Assembly: GCF_007860125.1 (NCBI RefSeq)
Contig: NZ_SJPW01000002.1
Span: 248,001-312,000 of the forward strand
Source: Rubripirellula tenax
GTDB taxonomy: Bacteria > Planctomycetota > Planctomycetia > Pirellulales > Pirellulaceae
Reading direction: 5' to 3'
DNA: 64,000 nt
The notes below the pieces were generated by a model that ran no database searches, had not been told where the DNA came from, and saw only the letters and a program-made list of their open reading frames with translations. Below are positions 35,173-44,125 of the stretch, piece by piece; position 1 is the first letter of the stretch, and every line of letters starts with the position of its first letter. The translations under genes and the position numbers were made by a program.

Positions 35173-36528
35173 TCAAACGGTTGCCGGATGGACGTACGGC
35201 TTGCGATATTCACGTTGAAGCAAGGCGGTGGCTTCGGCATCGTCGACGGCGGTGTGGGTCGCCGGGTCGAACTCGATCGAACGGCCAATCGCTGATGAAA
35301 CGTTCGCCATGATGCACGACGCGCTACTGATGTGCCCTTGCTCGATGTCGGCGACGGGGTTGCTTCGCGCATCCACGGCGGCAAGGAAATCTCGCATGTG
35401 ACCGCGAATCGCGGACGCGACATGCAGTTCAAGGTTCCACTTCTCTTTATCGCTCGCATCCGTCGGATACTTGTCCAATTCGATCAACGCCTCACCTTGG
35501 ATCTTTTGGCCACCGCCGCGGGGAATGAAGTCGAATCGATTGACGCTCAATTTCAACGTCCCCTTCGTTCCGTAAATGATGCCTGCCCAGGGATACTGTG
35601 GATCCGGCGCGTCACCCCAACTGCGGTGTGTCCACACGACATCTAAATCGTCGAAGTCAAAGGTGGCCGTTTGCGTGTCCGAGATGTTCGCTTTGGATTC
35701 GGTGTCGACCAGAATGCCGCCGCTGCTGGCGATATGCTTGGGCCATCCGAGTCCTAATTGCCAACGCACCATATCCAACATGTGAACGCACATGTCGCCA
35801 ACGATTCCGTTGCCGTATTCCATGAACGCTCGCCACGACCGGGGATGAACCAATTCATTGTAAGGACGCATCGGCGCGGGTCCCGTCCATGCGTCGTAAT
35901 CGAGATGCTTTGGCGGATTCGAGTCGGGCGGGTTCTTATTGGCCCGCATGTGGTAGTAACAACACACTTCCGCGTGCGCGATGTCGCCCAGCAATCCCGC
36001 GTCGACGACCTGGGTCTTGGCATCGATCAAGTGAGGCGTGCTGCGGCGTTGGGTCCCGACTTGGACGACCCGTCCGGTGCGGCGTGCCGCGTCCAGCATC
36101 GCTTTGCTTTCCAGCACATCGCAACCGGTCGGCTTTTGCACATAAACGTCGGCGCCCGCTTGGACCGCAGCGATCATCGTCAATGCGTGCCAGTGGTCCG
36201 GCGTTGCGATCAACACGATGTCCAAATCTTTTTCGGCCAACATGTCCACATAGTTGGCATAGGTACGGGGCCGCTTTTTCGATACTTGGCGTGACTCGAT
36301 CAAATCGGCTGCCTGCGCAAGCATCTGCGAATCGACATCGCACAGCGACACCACTTCGACGGGCTCGACGTTCATCAACTGCAGCAAATCACACTTGCCA
36401 TACCATCCGCAACCGATCAGCCCCACGCGCCGCGGCTTGGAACCAGCGGCGGCGTACGCACGCGTCTGCGTGGCAGCAACCGTGGCGGCAGCCAACGTGG
36501 CGCCCGTCAAGAAGTTTCGTCGATCCAT
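35173..36528 (-). CDS. Tat-exported Gfo/Idh/MocA-family oxidoreductase
   Basis: The start at 36528 (MDRRNFLTGATLAAATVAA) gives a twin-arginine signal; 451 aa. Rossmann region VGLIGCGWYGKCDLLQL, then IATPDHWHALTMIAAVQAGADVYVQKP, where the family EKP motif is QKP, then VQVGTQRRS. C-terminal substrate domain: GNGIVGDMCVHMLDMVRWQL and WTHRSWGDAPDP. Probable periplasmic sugar/inositol-type oxidoreductase; substrate unknown. It is 84 bp downstream of the DUF1571 gene on the same strand. Distinct from, and only distantly similar to, the one at 13927. Confidence 0.9.
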   Translation of the reverse strand: MDRRNFLTGATLAAATVAATQTRAYAAAGSKPRRVGLIGCGWYGKCDLLQLMNVEPVEVVSLCDVDSQMLAQAADLIESRQVSKKRPRTYANYVDMLAEKDLDIVLIATPDHWHALTMIAAVQAGADVYVQKPTGCDVLESKAMLDAARRTGRVVQVGTQRRSTPHLIDAKTQVVDAGLLGDIAHAEVCCYYHMRANKNPPDSNPPKHLDYDAWTGPAPMRPYNELVHPRSWRAFMEYGNGIVGDMCVHMLDMVRWQLGLGWPKHIASSGGILVDTESKANISDTQTATFDFDDLDVVWTHRSWGDAPDPQYPWAGIIYGTKGTLKLSVNRFDFIPRGGGQKIQGEALIELDKYPTDASDKEKWNLELHVASAIRGHMRDFLAAVDARSNPVADIEQGHISSASCIMANVSSAIGRSIEFDPATHTAVDDAEATALLQREYRKPYVHPATV

Positions 36529-36612
36529 GGTCGTTCCGAATCTGTGATGTTGAGTGTGCGAGCTGTGTCGGCGGCCGCGCACGGGGCGCCGAACGCCTCT
36601 CATGATACTCGA

Positions 36613-37500
36613 TCAGAACTTCGGAAAACGGTAGCTCGGGTTCTTGGTGTCGAAGTCGATATCCGTCAAACCCACGTTCGTTTCCAAATCGTGGTAGGCA
36701 TAGGACTCCAGCAGCGGAGCCTCGGTTTCCCCTGGAACCGGCCACCCGAAACTGCGATAGCTGAGGATCCACTCCCGTTCGGGGTCGATCACAATTTCGG
36801 CTCTCGAGAAATCATCCTCGGTGCCGTTGGGCCGCTTGCGTCGGACTTCGATCCGTTGGGTGTCGCGATCATCGAATCGATGGCCATCGGTGATTGTCAC
36901 CGTGACATCGGAATCATCGCGATCGACTTCGCCCCGCTCGATCAGCTTTTCAACCAGCTTGACCAATCCGATCTCACTGATCGGAAACCGTTGTCCTTGC
37001 ATGGCAATCATTCCATTGGGATCCAACCAGATCGTTTTCAGACCCAGAATCATGCCTACTTCGTGGACCGCCATCTTACCGTCATACAAGTCTTCGCCCC
37101 AAAGAACCTCGCGTCCAGCAACGGCCGCCGGCGAATTGAAGTGTAGATAAACGCGGCGTGGTGATCGATTGTCAGGGCCACCGAATCGAGTCTGAACCCG
37201 CATCGAAATTTCAGATGGCTCGCTCAGATTCCCTGAGGTGTCTCGCTCTTGCTTCACGAAACGCGCGGTGTAGTCGTCTAGCTCTTGCTTCATTCGCCGC
37301 AGCGAGGCGTTCGCCTTGTCCAGCACCATCGCCATTGTCGGCGCGTTGTCGCCCACGTTCGTGGTCAGCGTGGATACCGAATCGGGTGCATCGACATGTA
37401 TCGCAACGCTCGTCGACTCGGCGGACGATGTCTGACCCCGTCGCCACAACATGACGATCGCAACAATCGCCAAACTGCCGATCAATATTTTTTTGAACAT
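36613..37500 (-). CDS. DUF1571-type exported protein
   Basis: The start at 37500 (MFKKILIGSLAIVAIVMLW) gives a signal-anchor; 295 aa. Residues ~75-290 form a lipoprotein-carrier-like domain: LRRMKQELDDYTARFVKQERDTSG, SMRVQTRFG, RRVYLHFNSPAAVAGREVLWGEDLYDGKM, TIWLDPNG and a terminal YHDLETNVGLTDIDFDTKNPSYRF. This matches DUF1571, a family common in planctomycetes and resembling LolA/outer-membrane lipoprotein-sorting folds. Function unproved; possible periplasmic lipid or lipoprotein carrier (inference). Confidence 0.75.
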   Translation of the reverse strand: MFKKILIGSLAIVAIVMLWRRGQTSSAESTSVAIHVDAPDSVSTLTTNVGDNAPTMAMVLDKANASLRRMKQELDDYTARFVKQERDTSGNLSEPSEISMRVQTRFGGPDNRSPRRVYLHFNSPAAVAGREVLWGEDLYDGKMAVHEVGMILGLKTIWLDPNGMIAMQGQRFPISEIGLVKLVEKLIERGEVDRDDSDVTVTITDGHRFDDRDTQRIEVRRKRPNGTEDDFSRAEIVIDPEREWILSYRSFGWPVPGETEAPLLESYAYHDLETNVGLTDIDFDTKNPSYRFPKF

Positions 37501-37691
37501 GTGAACGGAACCACCTGGACTCGGAAACTTATTTGTCAAAAGGCAATAGAAGAAAATCTGTCGCTGCACCGCAACGGCGCATGGTTGTCCGGTCGCCAAA
37601 CATTCGTGGCCCGTCAATCGCTCGCTAAACTTGTAAGCGAGGACTGCCGAGCCACGATGATTGGACCTGAACTTGGAATCGCCGCCAATGA

Positions 37692-39398
37692 CTAGAACTG
37701 GTTCGGCGCGCCGCCTTGACGCGACTGCATTACCGCGGCCGAGATGGCGCGAAGGAGTCCTTCGCCGATCCGTATCGCCGATGATTGGCCGTTCTCGATG
37801 CTGGACTGGACGACGGTCAAGCGACCTTGGTCCGGTGCGGCGTTCAAGGCGCTGATCATGGCCGAGATCACTTCGTTCGATTCGATCGAATTGGCGTACT
37901 CGAGAATCGGCAACAGCGTCATCTTCAATTGGCCCACGGGACGATCGGCACCTTGGTCGAGCGTGCTTTTGTCGATCAATTCCTTCATCATGTACTCGCT
38001 GTTGTCACCGACGGCAACATAGACGGCCTTGGGACCGGTACCGATGTGAACTCGCAGCGTGTCACCAAAGACCTTGCGGGCTTCGTCTTCTTTGGCTGGC
38101 ACATCAGCTTCGATGACATGCATGGCAACGTCTTTGTAATTCGAAACGTCAAATTTGAATCGCGGAGCGCCATTCTCGTTCTTGACCTTCTCAGCCAAAT
38201 CTTTGACGATCTGTGCGGCTTCGTTTCCGTCGGCAACGAACGCGCCGGAAACAAAGTTGAAGTCGTTTTGGTCGGCAAGCAAAAGGGCACCAAAATCGGC
38301 GCGGCCTTCTTCGATCGTCGCCACCGCCAAGTCGGCCAAACGGTCGACCATGGTGCGGATGTCGTCGCGTTGCTGTGGCGTCAGTTCGTCTTCGTTTTCA
38401 AGTGCGCCGCCAAGCGAGGCTAACGTGCTCTTGAGTGTCGTGCGTGTGTACTCAACCGCTTCGGGGCTGATCGACGTCGCACCGTGGTAATACGCTGCGG
38501 CGTCGTCGCGAATGACCGATGCGAATTGGGACGGAATCGGCTGCTGGCCGCCGTAGATGGCTGCCAAGGTGGTTCCGGCAACGGCGGTGAAGGAAGTATC
38601 GATAGCAATCTGTTTGGCTTGTTGATCGATATTCAACCCGAACTGCAGTGTGTCGGTTTCGTTGAAGAACTGCTCCAGTTGCTTCATGGATTGGTCGGCC
38701 AAGTCGCGGGCCGAATCGGATTCAGCGCCGTCTTGCGAGTCCATTGCTTGATCAAACCCTTGACGGATTTGCGCGACGAGCATGTTGCGAGTCTCCGCAG
38801 GCACTTGCTGCATTTGCAAACGAAACGCCAAATCGAAATCGTTCCCCAAGCCGTTGAACAATGCGGTCGGATCGGCCGGTGCAAGATCTAGCAGATCCTT
38901 ACGTGACGCCATTGCGGCCCACGATCCCATCTGGCGGATGTAGACCGTGTTGGCGCCCACGGCGATGACCAGCGTACCGTCGTCGAGTTCATCGGCGGGG
39001 CCGGTTTGGCCTTCGAGACGCTTCAGGATCGACTTTACGTCGTTGGTCGGGATGACCGCAATCGGTTGCGGTGCGCCATCGACCAAGGGAACAAGCACAC
39101 CGATCGGCGAGTCCATGTCGATGCCTTGGGTGAACGTTCCGGCCAACATCGCAAACATGCCGCCAGCCTGGGGTTGACCGACCGCGCTGGACACATAATT
39201 GATGTCCTGCATCAGTTTGTTGATCGAAGCAATCGTCACCACCAAAACTGGCTTCGTCGCATTGGCGGTGGCCGAGGGAGCCTTATCAAGCTGCAAACGT
39301 TCTTGTGCCTTGACCGGCGACGCAATCAACAAACATGCGAACAATCCTGCCGCCGCAGCCAGCCTGCGAAGGCGAGACGATTGATTCCACAAATCCAT
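37692..39398 (-). CDS. Large exported hypothetical protein
   Basis: 568 aa. Signal peptide 1-32 (RRLAAAAGLFACLLIASPVKAQ). The body is a mix of strands and long helices without Cys. Recurrent segments include KPVLVVTIASINKLMQDINYVSSAVGQP, SPIGVLVPLVDGAPQPIAVIPTNDVKSILKRLEG, LADQSMKQLEQFFNETDTLQFGLNIDQQ and VYVAVGDNSEYMMKELIDK. I do not recognise a named domain; proteins with this layout are seen as long hypothetical secreted proteins in planctomycetes. Same strand as the DUF1571 gene with a 191-bp gap. It is probably periplasmic or surface-located. Confidence 0.65.
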   Translation of the reverse strand: MDLWNQSSRLRRLAAAAGLFACLLIASPVKAQERLQLDKAPSATANATKPVLVVTIASINKLMQDINYVSSAVGQPQAGGMFAMLAGTFTQGIDMDSPIGVLVPLVDGAPQPIAVIPTNDVKSILKRLEGQTGPADELDDGTLVIAVGANTVYIRQMGSWAAMASRKDLLDLAPADPTALFNGLGNDFDLAFRLQMQQVPAETRNMLVAQIRQGFDQAMDSQDGAESDSARDLADQSMKQLEQFFNETDTLQFGLNIDQQAKQIAIDTSFTAVAGTTLAAIYGGQQPIPSQFASVIRDDAAAYYHGATSISPEAVEYTRTTLKSTLASLGGALENEDELTPQQRDDIRTMVDRLADLAVATIEEGRADFGALLLADQNDFNFVSGAFVADGNEAAQIVKDLAEKVKNENGAPRFKFDVSNYKDVAMHVIEADVPAKEDEARKVFGDTLRVHIGTGPKAVYVAVGDNSEYMMKELIDKSTLDQGADRPVGQLKMTLLPILEYANSIESNEVISAMISALNAAPDQGRLTVVQSSIENGQSSAIRIGEGLLRAISAAVMQSRQGGAPNQF

Positions 39399-39899
39399 GG
39401 TTCCAAAATCCTAAAAGGGGAGAGAGCAGTTGATCGGGGTCACTTTTGACCACCGAGAAGTTTCATTTGAATTCGACGCCCAGCCGGCGGAAAACCGCGC
39501 TGATGCAAAGCCTTACCCGCCGAACGCACCCAAAGTTTCGCCAGTTGGTCGAAATCCGGCAAGCTGCCACGTCGGGACGCTCCGGTTTTCGCCTCTTAAT
39601 CTAGCGCAGATCGGCCTTCGAGCAGCGGAACTCGTCGTCGGCTCGTCAATCCAGTCGAATTCGCAGACGTAAACATCGACCAATGGCTGATCGCGCCGGT
39701 TGCTGGACCTCTTTGCAGGACCCGGAACCGCTTCGACAGAAATGGCCAGAGCAAACGATCCGACGACCGCAAGCCGCGGAGGCTCAAATGGAGAGACAGG
39801 CACCCTCAAGACGCCAATATCGGCAGCAACAGAGACTGCCCGAGACCGATCAACGTTGAATGCGGACCAAAACATGGTCACTGCCGAAACGGATCAGTG
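39399..39899. other. 501-bp intergenic region between infA and the exported hypothetical gene
   Basis: No gene is supported here. A 122-codon minus-strand frame (39513-39881) starts 18 bases after infA, but it uses codons rare in the neighbours (AGG, AGA, TTA) and matches nothing I know. It must contain the promoter for the exported gene ending at 37692. No repeat or structured RNA was recognised. Confidence 0.5.
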
Positions 39900-40121
39900 C
39901 TAGCGTTCGCGATAGGTGATTCGACCCTTGGTCAAATCGTACGGTGACAATTCGACGCGGACCTTATCGCCCGGAACGATCCGAATGAAGTGCTTACGCA
40001 TCCGTCCAGCGACGTGCGCCATCACTTCGCTTCCCGTTTCCAATTGGACACGGAATCGTGTGTTTGCAAGAGCCTGTGTGACTGTGCCTTCGACTTCGAA
40101 AGCATCTTCTTTCTTTCCCAA
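39900..40121 (-). CDS. infA: Translation initiation factor IF-1
   Basis: 73 aa, the family's usual length. It is an OB-fold protein that occupies the ribosomal A site during initiation: [47 protein letters not shown], with [21 protein letters not shown] at the end. There is no ATG. The TTG at 40121 is chosen because GAGG lies seven bases upstream, whereas a TTG two codons earlier would leave one base. It is 263 bp downstream of rpsI on the same strand. Confidence 0.94.
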   Translation of the reverse strand: MGKKEDAFEVEGTVTQALANTRFRVQLETGSEVMAHVAGRMRKHFIRIVPGDKVRVELSPYDLTKGRITYRER

Positions 40122-40384
40122 AATCAATCCTCAACGAACGGTAAGTCTGTAAACCTGAGGCGAAAACGGCCTAGGTTGCCGTGGAATTCCGGCCGTCCAT
40201 CGACGACCGTCGCGAGCTCAGAATAAGCCAATCCCTACCAAATTGGCAGGTCATACGCCTCATGCTGGTTGAACAGTGCAAATTTCCGGCCATAGGTCGC
40301 GAAACTGTCCATTTCACAACCAAAGAACCGAAAAACTGCTCGCGAAATTCCGTTGAGACACCACTCGCCGGGTGAATTTCCGAA

Positions 40385-40798
40385 TTAACGCTTGCTGAAC
40401 TGGACACCACGACGGGCACCGCGAAGACCAGGCTTCTTTCGTTCCTTCATGCGCGAATCTCGCGTCAGGAAGCTGCCTTCTCGCATCGGGTCGTGCAATG
40501 TTTCGTCAAAGCTGCACAGGGCACGAGCCAAGCCCATGCGTACCGCGCCACTTTGGCCGGTCATTCCGCCACCACCGACGCGAACAACGACATCCACCTT
40601 TTCCGCGTGATCGGCCGCTTCGAGCGTTTGCATGATCGCGGCTCGATGTTGATCGTTGACGAAGTATTGCTCGATCGAAAGGCTGTTGATCGTGATCTTG
40701 CCGCTGCCGGCACGTACACGAACGCGAGCGACGCTGCTTTTGCGGCGACCAGTGCCGAGGGCGTCCCCGTTGATTTTGTCCTTTTTGACGGCGATCAT
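40385..40798 (-). CDS. rpsI: 30S ribosomal protein S9 (uS9)
   Basis: 137 aa. LGTGRRKSSVARVRVRAGSGKITIN, then VRVGGGGMTGQSGAVRMGLARAL and the C-terminal DSRMKERKKPGLRGARRGVQFSKR-type tail are diagnostic of S9; the basic tail contacts P-site tRNA. It follows rplM by 106 bp in the conserved rplM-rpsI order. The N-terminal ~15 residues (MIAVKKDKINGDA) are an extension compared with E. coli. Confidence 0.97.
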   Translation of the reverse strand: MIAVKKDKINGDALGTGRRKSSVARVRVRAGSGKITINSLSIEQYFVNDQHRAAIMQTLEAADHAEKVDVVVRVGGGGMTGQSGAVRMGLARALCSFDETLHDPMREGSFLTRDSRMKERKKPGLRGARRGVQFSKR

Positions 40799-40904
40799 AA
40801 GTTTCGAGCGTTTGTGATGGAGGATTTAGGTGATTTTTTGAGAGCGAGCAGCAAAAACTGCCCAGCAAAAAGACTCATTTTCAACGAACAGAAGCGTCGA
40901 AGGA

Positions 40905-41354
40905 CTAGGCCTTCTTGCTGGTTCGCTTCAACTCTTGTGGCGATTGTGCGGTGTGAGGATGCTCTGGACCGGCATAGATCTTCAGCTTTTTGATCATTTG
41001 ATAAGCCAGCTTGTTCTTTGGCAACATCCGGCGAACCGCGTGAAAGATCAGGTCTTCGGGCTTACGATCCAGGCGATCGCCGTAGCTTTCCAGACGCAGA
41101 CCGGTGTAGCCCGTGTACCACGTGTAGTGGCGGGCATCCATTTTGCGACCGGTCATCTTGATCTTGTCAGCGTTGGTGACGACCACGAAATCGCCACAAT
41201 CGACGTGAGGCGTGTACTGCGGGCGATGCTTGCCCATCAGAACGACAGCGATATCGCTTGCCAAACGTCCCAGCACCTCATCGGTGGCGTCGACGACGTG
41301 CCATTGCTTTTCGACTTGGTCAGGTTTGGCGATGAAAGTTGGTTGAGCGACCAC
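40905..41354 (-). CDS. rplM: 50S ribosomal protein L13 (uL13)
   Basis: 149 aa. QWHVVDATDEVLGRLASDIAVVLMGKHRPQYTPHVDCGDFVVV and KMTGRKMDARHYTWYTGYTGLR are characteristic of L13, followed by the conserved RKPEDLIFHAVRRMLPKN segment. First gene of the rplM-rpsI pair; an early 50S assembly protein. Start ATG at 41354. The promoter should be within the 153 bp upstream, before the photolyase stop. Confidence 0.97.
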   Translation of the reverse strand: MVAQPTFIAKPDQVEKQWHVVDATDEVLGRLASDIAVVLMGKHRPQYTPHVDCGDFVVVTNADKIKMTGRKMDARHYTWYTGYTGLRLESYGDRLDRKPEDLIFHAVRRMLPKNKLAYQMIKKLKIYAGPEHPHTAQSPQELKRTSKKA

Positions 41355-41507
41355 GGGATATGACTTGTTTTTAGCGTTCTATTCGGAATCGAATCAAATG
41401 GGAATCCACGCGAGCCGCCGTTATCCGACGACGGGGCGACCTGCGAAGAATCGGGGAATTTATCGATACCCGCTTAGATAGGCAAGGCCTTTTGGCATGA
41501 AAGATCG

Positions 41508-42977
41508 CTAATTCACGTCGGAAAAACGCCGCAAATAGGACTTCAGCCTCAATTTTTTCTGCGCGCTGTCGCTGGTCATGTAGCGGACGCTGCCAAAGAT
41601 GGGCCGTTTGGGGCCCCAGGCACGGTCGTATCGACCGAGCACCCAAAAGATGCCGTTGTAGGAATTCGGGTCTCGCCCGTCGAGGCCGTATTTGTTGTTG
41701 AGGTGGATCATGATGTCCAGCGCGATCTGCGGAGTGGGCGTCCACTGCAAGATCTTTTTGCCCCACAGCATCCGCATGTAATTGTGCATCACGCCTGTGC
41801 GAACAATCTCTCGCTGGGCCGCATTCCAGATTTCATCACCGGTTTCGGCCGCTTCAAGCTGATCCAGCGTGTACGTTTCCGGCCTGGGGTCCGACAACGT
41901 TGAAGCCAGCGTGGCCTTGGCCCAATCGGGCAGCGATTCGAACTTGTCGTAATTCTCAGGCTGGCGAAACGACAGGTTGAACCCCATTTCTCGCCACGTC
42001 AGCACTTGATCCAAGAACGCTTCGGCCGCTTCGCTGGTATTCCAAAATCCGTGGTTTTTTCCATTGGCGGGCGACGCTTTGTCGGGTGTCCAGTTTTCAC
42101 GCTCTAGCAACCGCAACACCAGCTCGTGTGCCGAAAGATGGCCGAAGTGCAAATGCGGACTCAGTCCCGATGTCGCATATTCATCGGGATGGTTTCGGTC
42201 ATCGTTGTAGACGTCGATCGTCGTTGTGACGAAACGATTCAATCGTGCGCCAGCATCAACCGATCCGCCGCGAACGGTGGGACTGGGCACGACGGTGTGG
42301 TCGATCGGGATTTTCGATAACCCGTCGCCGTCGAGCAAGTTTTCCAAATCGGCGGCCGGCCAACGCTTGGTGATTTTGACGGGCAACTTCTCGAGCCGCG
42401 GAAGTTTGACGCCGCCAAGCGGATCTTCTTTGGGCGTTTCCATCAATACGTCCAGCACGTTTTTCTGCATCCAACGGCGATAGCTGTGGGCGACCGTGAA
42501 CGTCCGGTCGGGTCGTCGCAATGGCATCACGCCGTTGCTATCCACCAGTTCCAGCCGCGCGGGAATACGGTCTTTCACCGCCGCGATCATGTGAGGCAAA
42601 AAGAAGCACGGATATTCGTCGGCCACGACCGTACATGCCCGCTCGGCCAACCGATGCAGCAGCGGCGTGCCGTCGCCGGGCCGTGGTTCGACGTAGGGGA
42701 AATAGGTGACGGGCTTCTTTGCGAACGATGCCGCGTTGTCTCGCATACCCTCGATGACAAACCGATGCAACCGATCGCTGGCCCATGAGTATCGAACCCG
42801 CAGCGGCTCGAAAATGACCAGCGGCTTGCCGAACTGTTTCGCCCGATCCACGGCATGCTGCAGCGAAAAATTATACCGCGATCGTCGAAATGCGATCATC
42901 CAGTACAGCACATAATCGCCATCGGGACGGACGGCGTGATCGTTGGCGTGCGTATGACGAATCGTTGGAATTGCCAT
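41508..42977 (-). CDS. phr: Class II CPD photolyase
   Basis: 489 aa. Repairs cyclobutane pyrimidine dimers with blue light using FAD. N-terminal photolyase domain: YVLYWMIAFRRSRYNFSLQHAVDRA. C-terminal FAD domain with the class II signatures GLSPHLHFGHLSAHE, FLDQVLTWREMGFNL, GVMHNYMRMLWGKKILQWTP, LNNKYGLDGRDPNSYNGIFWVLGRYDRAWGP-type text and RPIFGSVRYM. The Trp residues expected for class II electron transfer are plausible but were not individually assigned. The gene starts six bases after a response-regulator/HATPase gene, so it is probably co-transcribed with it. Confidence 0.94.
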   Translation of the reverse strand: MAIPTIRHTHANDHAVRPDGDYVLYWMIAFRRSRYNFSLQHAVDRAKQFGKPLVIFEPLRVRYSWASDRLHRFVIEGMRDNAASFAKKPVTYFPYVEPRPGDGTPLLHRLAERACTVVADEYPCFFLPHMIAAVKDRIPARLELVDSNGVMPLRRPDRTFTVAHSYRRWMQKNVLDVLMETPKEDPLGGVKLPRLEKLPVKITKRWPAADLENLLDGDGLSKIPIDHTVVPSPTVRGGSVDAGARLNRFVTTTIDVYNDDRNHPDEYATSGLSPHLHFGHLSAHELVLRLLERENWTPDKASPANGKNHGFWNTSEAAEAFLDQVLTWREMGFNLSFRQPENYDKFESLPDWAKATLASTLSDPRPETYTLDQLEAAETGDEIWNAAQREIVRTGVMHNYMRMLWGKKILQWTPTPQIALDIMIHLNNKYGLDGRDPNSYNGIFWVLGRYDRAWGPKRPIFGSVRYMTSDSAQKKLRLKSYLRRFSDVN

Positions 42978-42983
42978 CAGCGA

Positions 42984-43928
42984 CTAATTGTCGTCGTTCC
43001 CTTCAACTTCTGCTTCAGCGGCCTTTTCTTCGGCCGTTTTCTTGCGTTTGATCATCGTGATTTCGTTGCCCGCGTCGTTGTGGATGACGTCGTCCATGAA
43101 AGCGCGGATCAAAAGCAGGCCGCGGCCACCGGCACGCTCTAGATTCTCGGCACTGGTCGGATCACGCAAATCGGCATAGCTAAACCCGTTGCCTTCGTCG
43201 CGAATCTTAAACACTGCCTGCTGGGGCGTCGTGTGAAGCTCGACGTGCAATAGACGATCGCTGTAGGGCGACTGTGTTTTCCGCAGCGCGATCATGTCGA
43301 CGTACGCTTTTCCATCATCAACTTGACGCAGGTCAGATTCAATTTCTAGGTTGCCATGGATGATCGCATTGACGAGCGCTTCGTCCAGTGCCATCGCGAC
43401 TTGCATCCGTTCGCCGTCATCGAACAGATCCATTTCGACGATTGCCGATTCCAACCGAGCGATGATGTGGGGCACCAACGTTTCGTCGTTTCCCAGCTGC
43501 AGCTTCAACGAACTTTCGACGGCAAACTTGGCAACTTCCCGAACCGATCGTGCGGCCTGGTTGACCGACAATACTTGGCGAACGACCGGGCAAAGCGTGT
43601 TCAGGATGATGCGTTTGGGGACGTAGCTGGACGCACCGCGACGCAGTGCGTCGGCGGCCACGTCTTCGCTGCCCTCGGCGGTCGTCAACACGATCTGCAA
43701 GCCGGGATGACTGTACTTGAGCGTTTCAACCAATTCCAAACCCGACATGCCGGGCATCTCTAAATCGGTCACGACCAACAACGGAAGCTCCAACGCGATC
43801 GCCGCGATGGCGGCTTCCGCGTTTTCGACCGTGCGGACGGCAAATCCATCCTGCTCCAACACAATTTGCATCTGGCGCCGCTGCGTCGGGCTATCGTCGA
43901 CAACCAAAATGTGAGAAGTGTCGGTCAT
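42984..43928 (-). CDS. Response regulator fused to RsbW-like HATPase
   Basis: The start at 43928 (MTDTSHILVVDDS) gives 314 aa. REC domain 1-120: Asp11-Asp12, phosphoacceptor Asp55 in VTDLEMPGMSG, LTTAEG, and Lys in SYVPKR. A helical linker follows. A GHKL ATPase occupies ~180-300: N box in ALDEALVNAIIHGN, RDEGNGFSY and GGRGLLLIRAFMDDV. The HATPase is of the anti-sigma serine-kinase (RsbW/SpoIIAB) type, with no phospho-accepting His domain. It probably couples a phosphorelay to a partner switch or serine phosphorylation. An acidic tail ends the protein. Located directly upstream of photolyase. Confidence 0.88.
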   Translation of the reverse strand: MTDTSHILVVDDSPTQRRQMQIVLEQDGFAVRTVENAEAAIAAIALELPLLVVTDLEMPGMSGLELVETLKYSHPGLQIVLTTAEGSEDVAADALRRGASSYVPKRIILNTLCPVVRQVLSVNQAARSVREVAKFAVESSLKLQLGNDETLVPHIIARLESAIVEMDLFDDGERMQVAMALDEALVNAIIHGNLEIESDLRQVDDGKAYVDMIALRKTQSPYSDRLLHVELHTTPQQAVFKIRDEGNGFSYADLRDPTSAENLERAGGRGLLLIRAFMDDVIHNDAGNEITMIKRKKTAEEKAAEAEVEGNDDN

Positions 43929-44125
43929 AAAGATTGATTGAAGAGGCGTCGATGAGAGTTTCGGCGAGACCATCATTCTAGCGAGTCGGTCGCATCGATG
44001 GGGCGTCAAGTCATTGCAAACCGCTTTCGACGACCATTCCGAATTCTCGCGCTGTTCCGCAGTCTCGTTTGTCTCGGGTACGATGCATCGAGCATACTGC
44101 CCCCGTTCGCGATTGAAAGCCGATC

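Noticed and set aside
39513-39881. 122-codon minus-strand frame after infA
   Set aside because: Uses codons rare in the neighbours and shows no known motif or clear ribosome site. It is described as intergenic instead.
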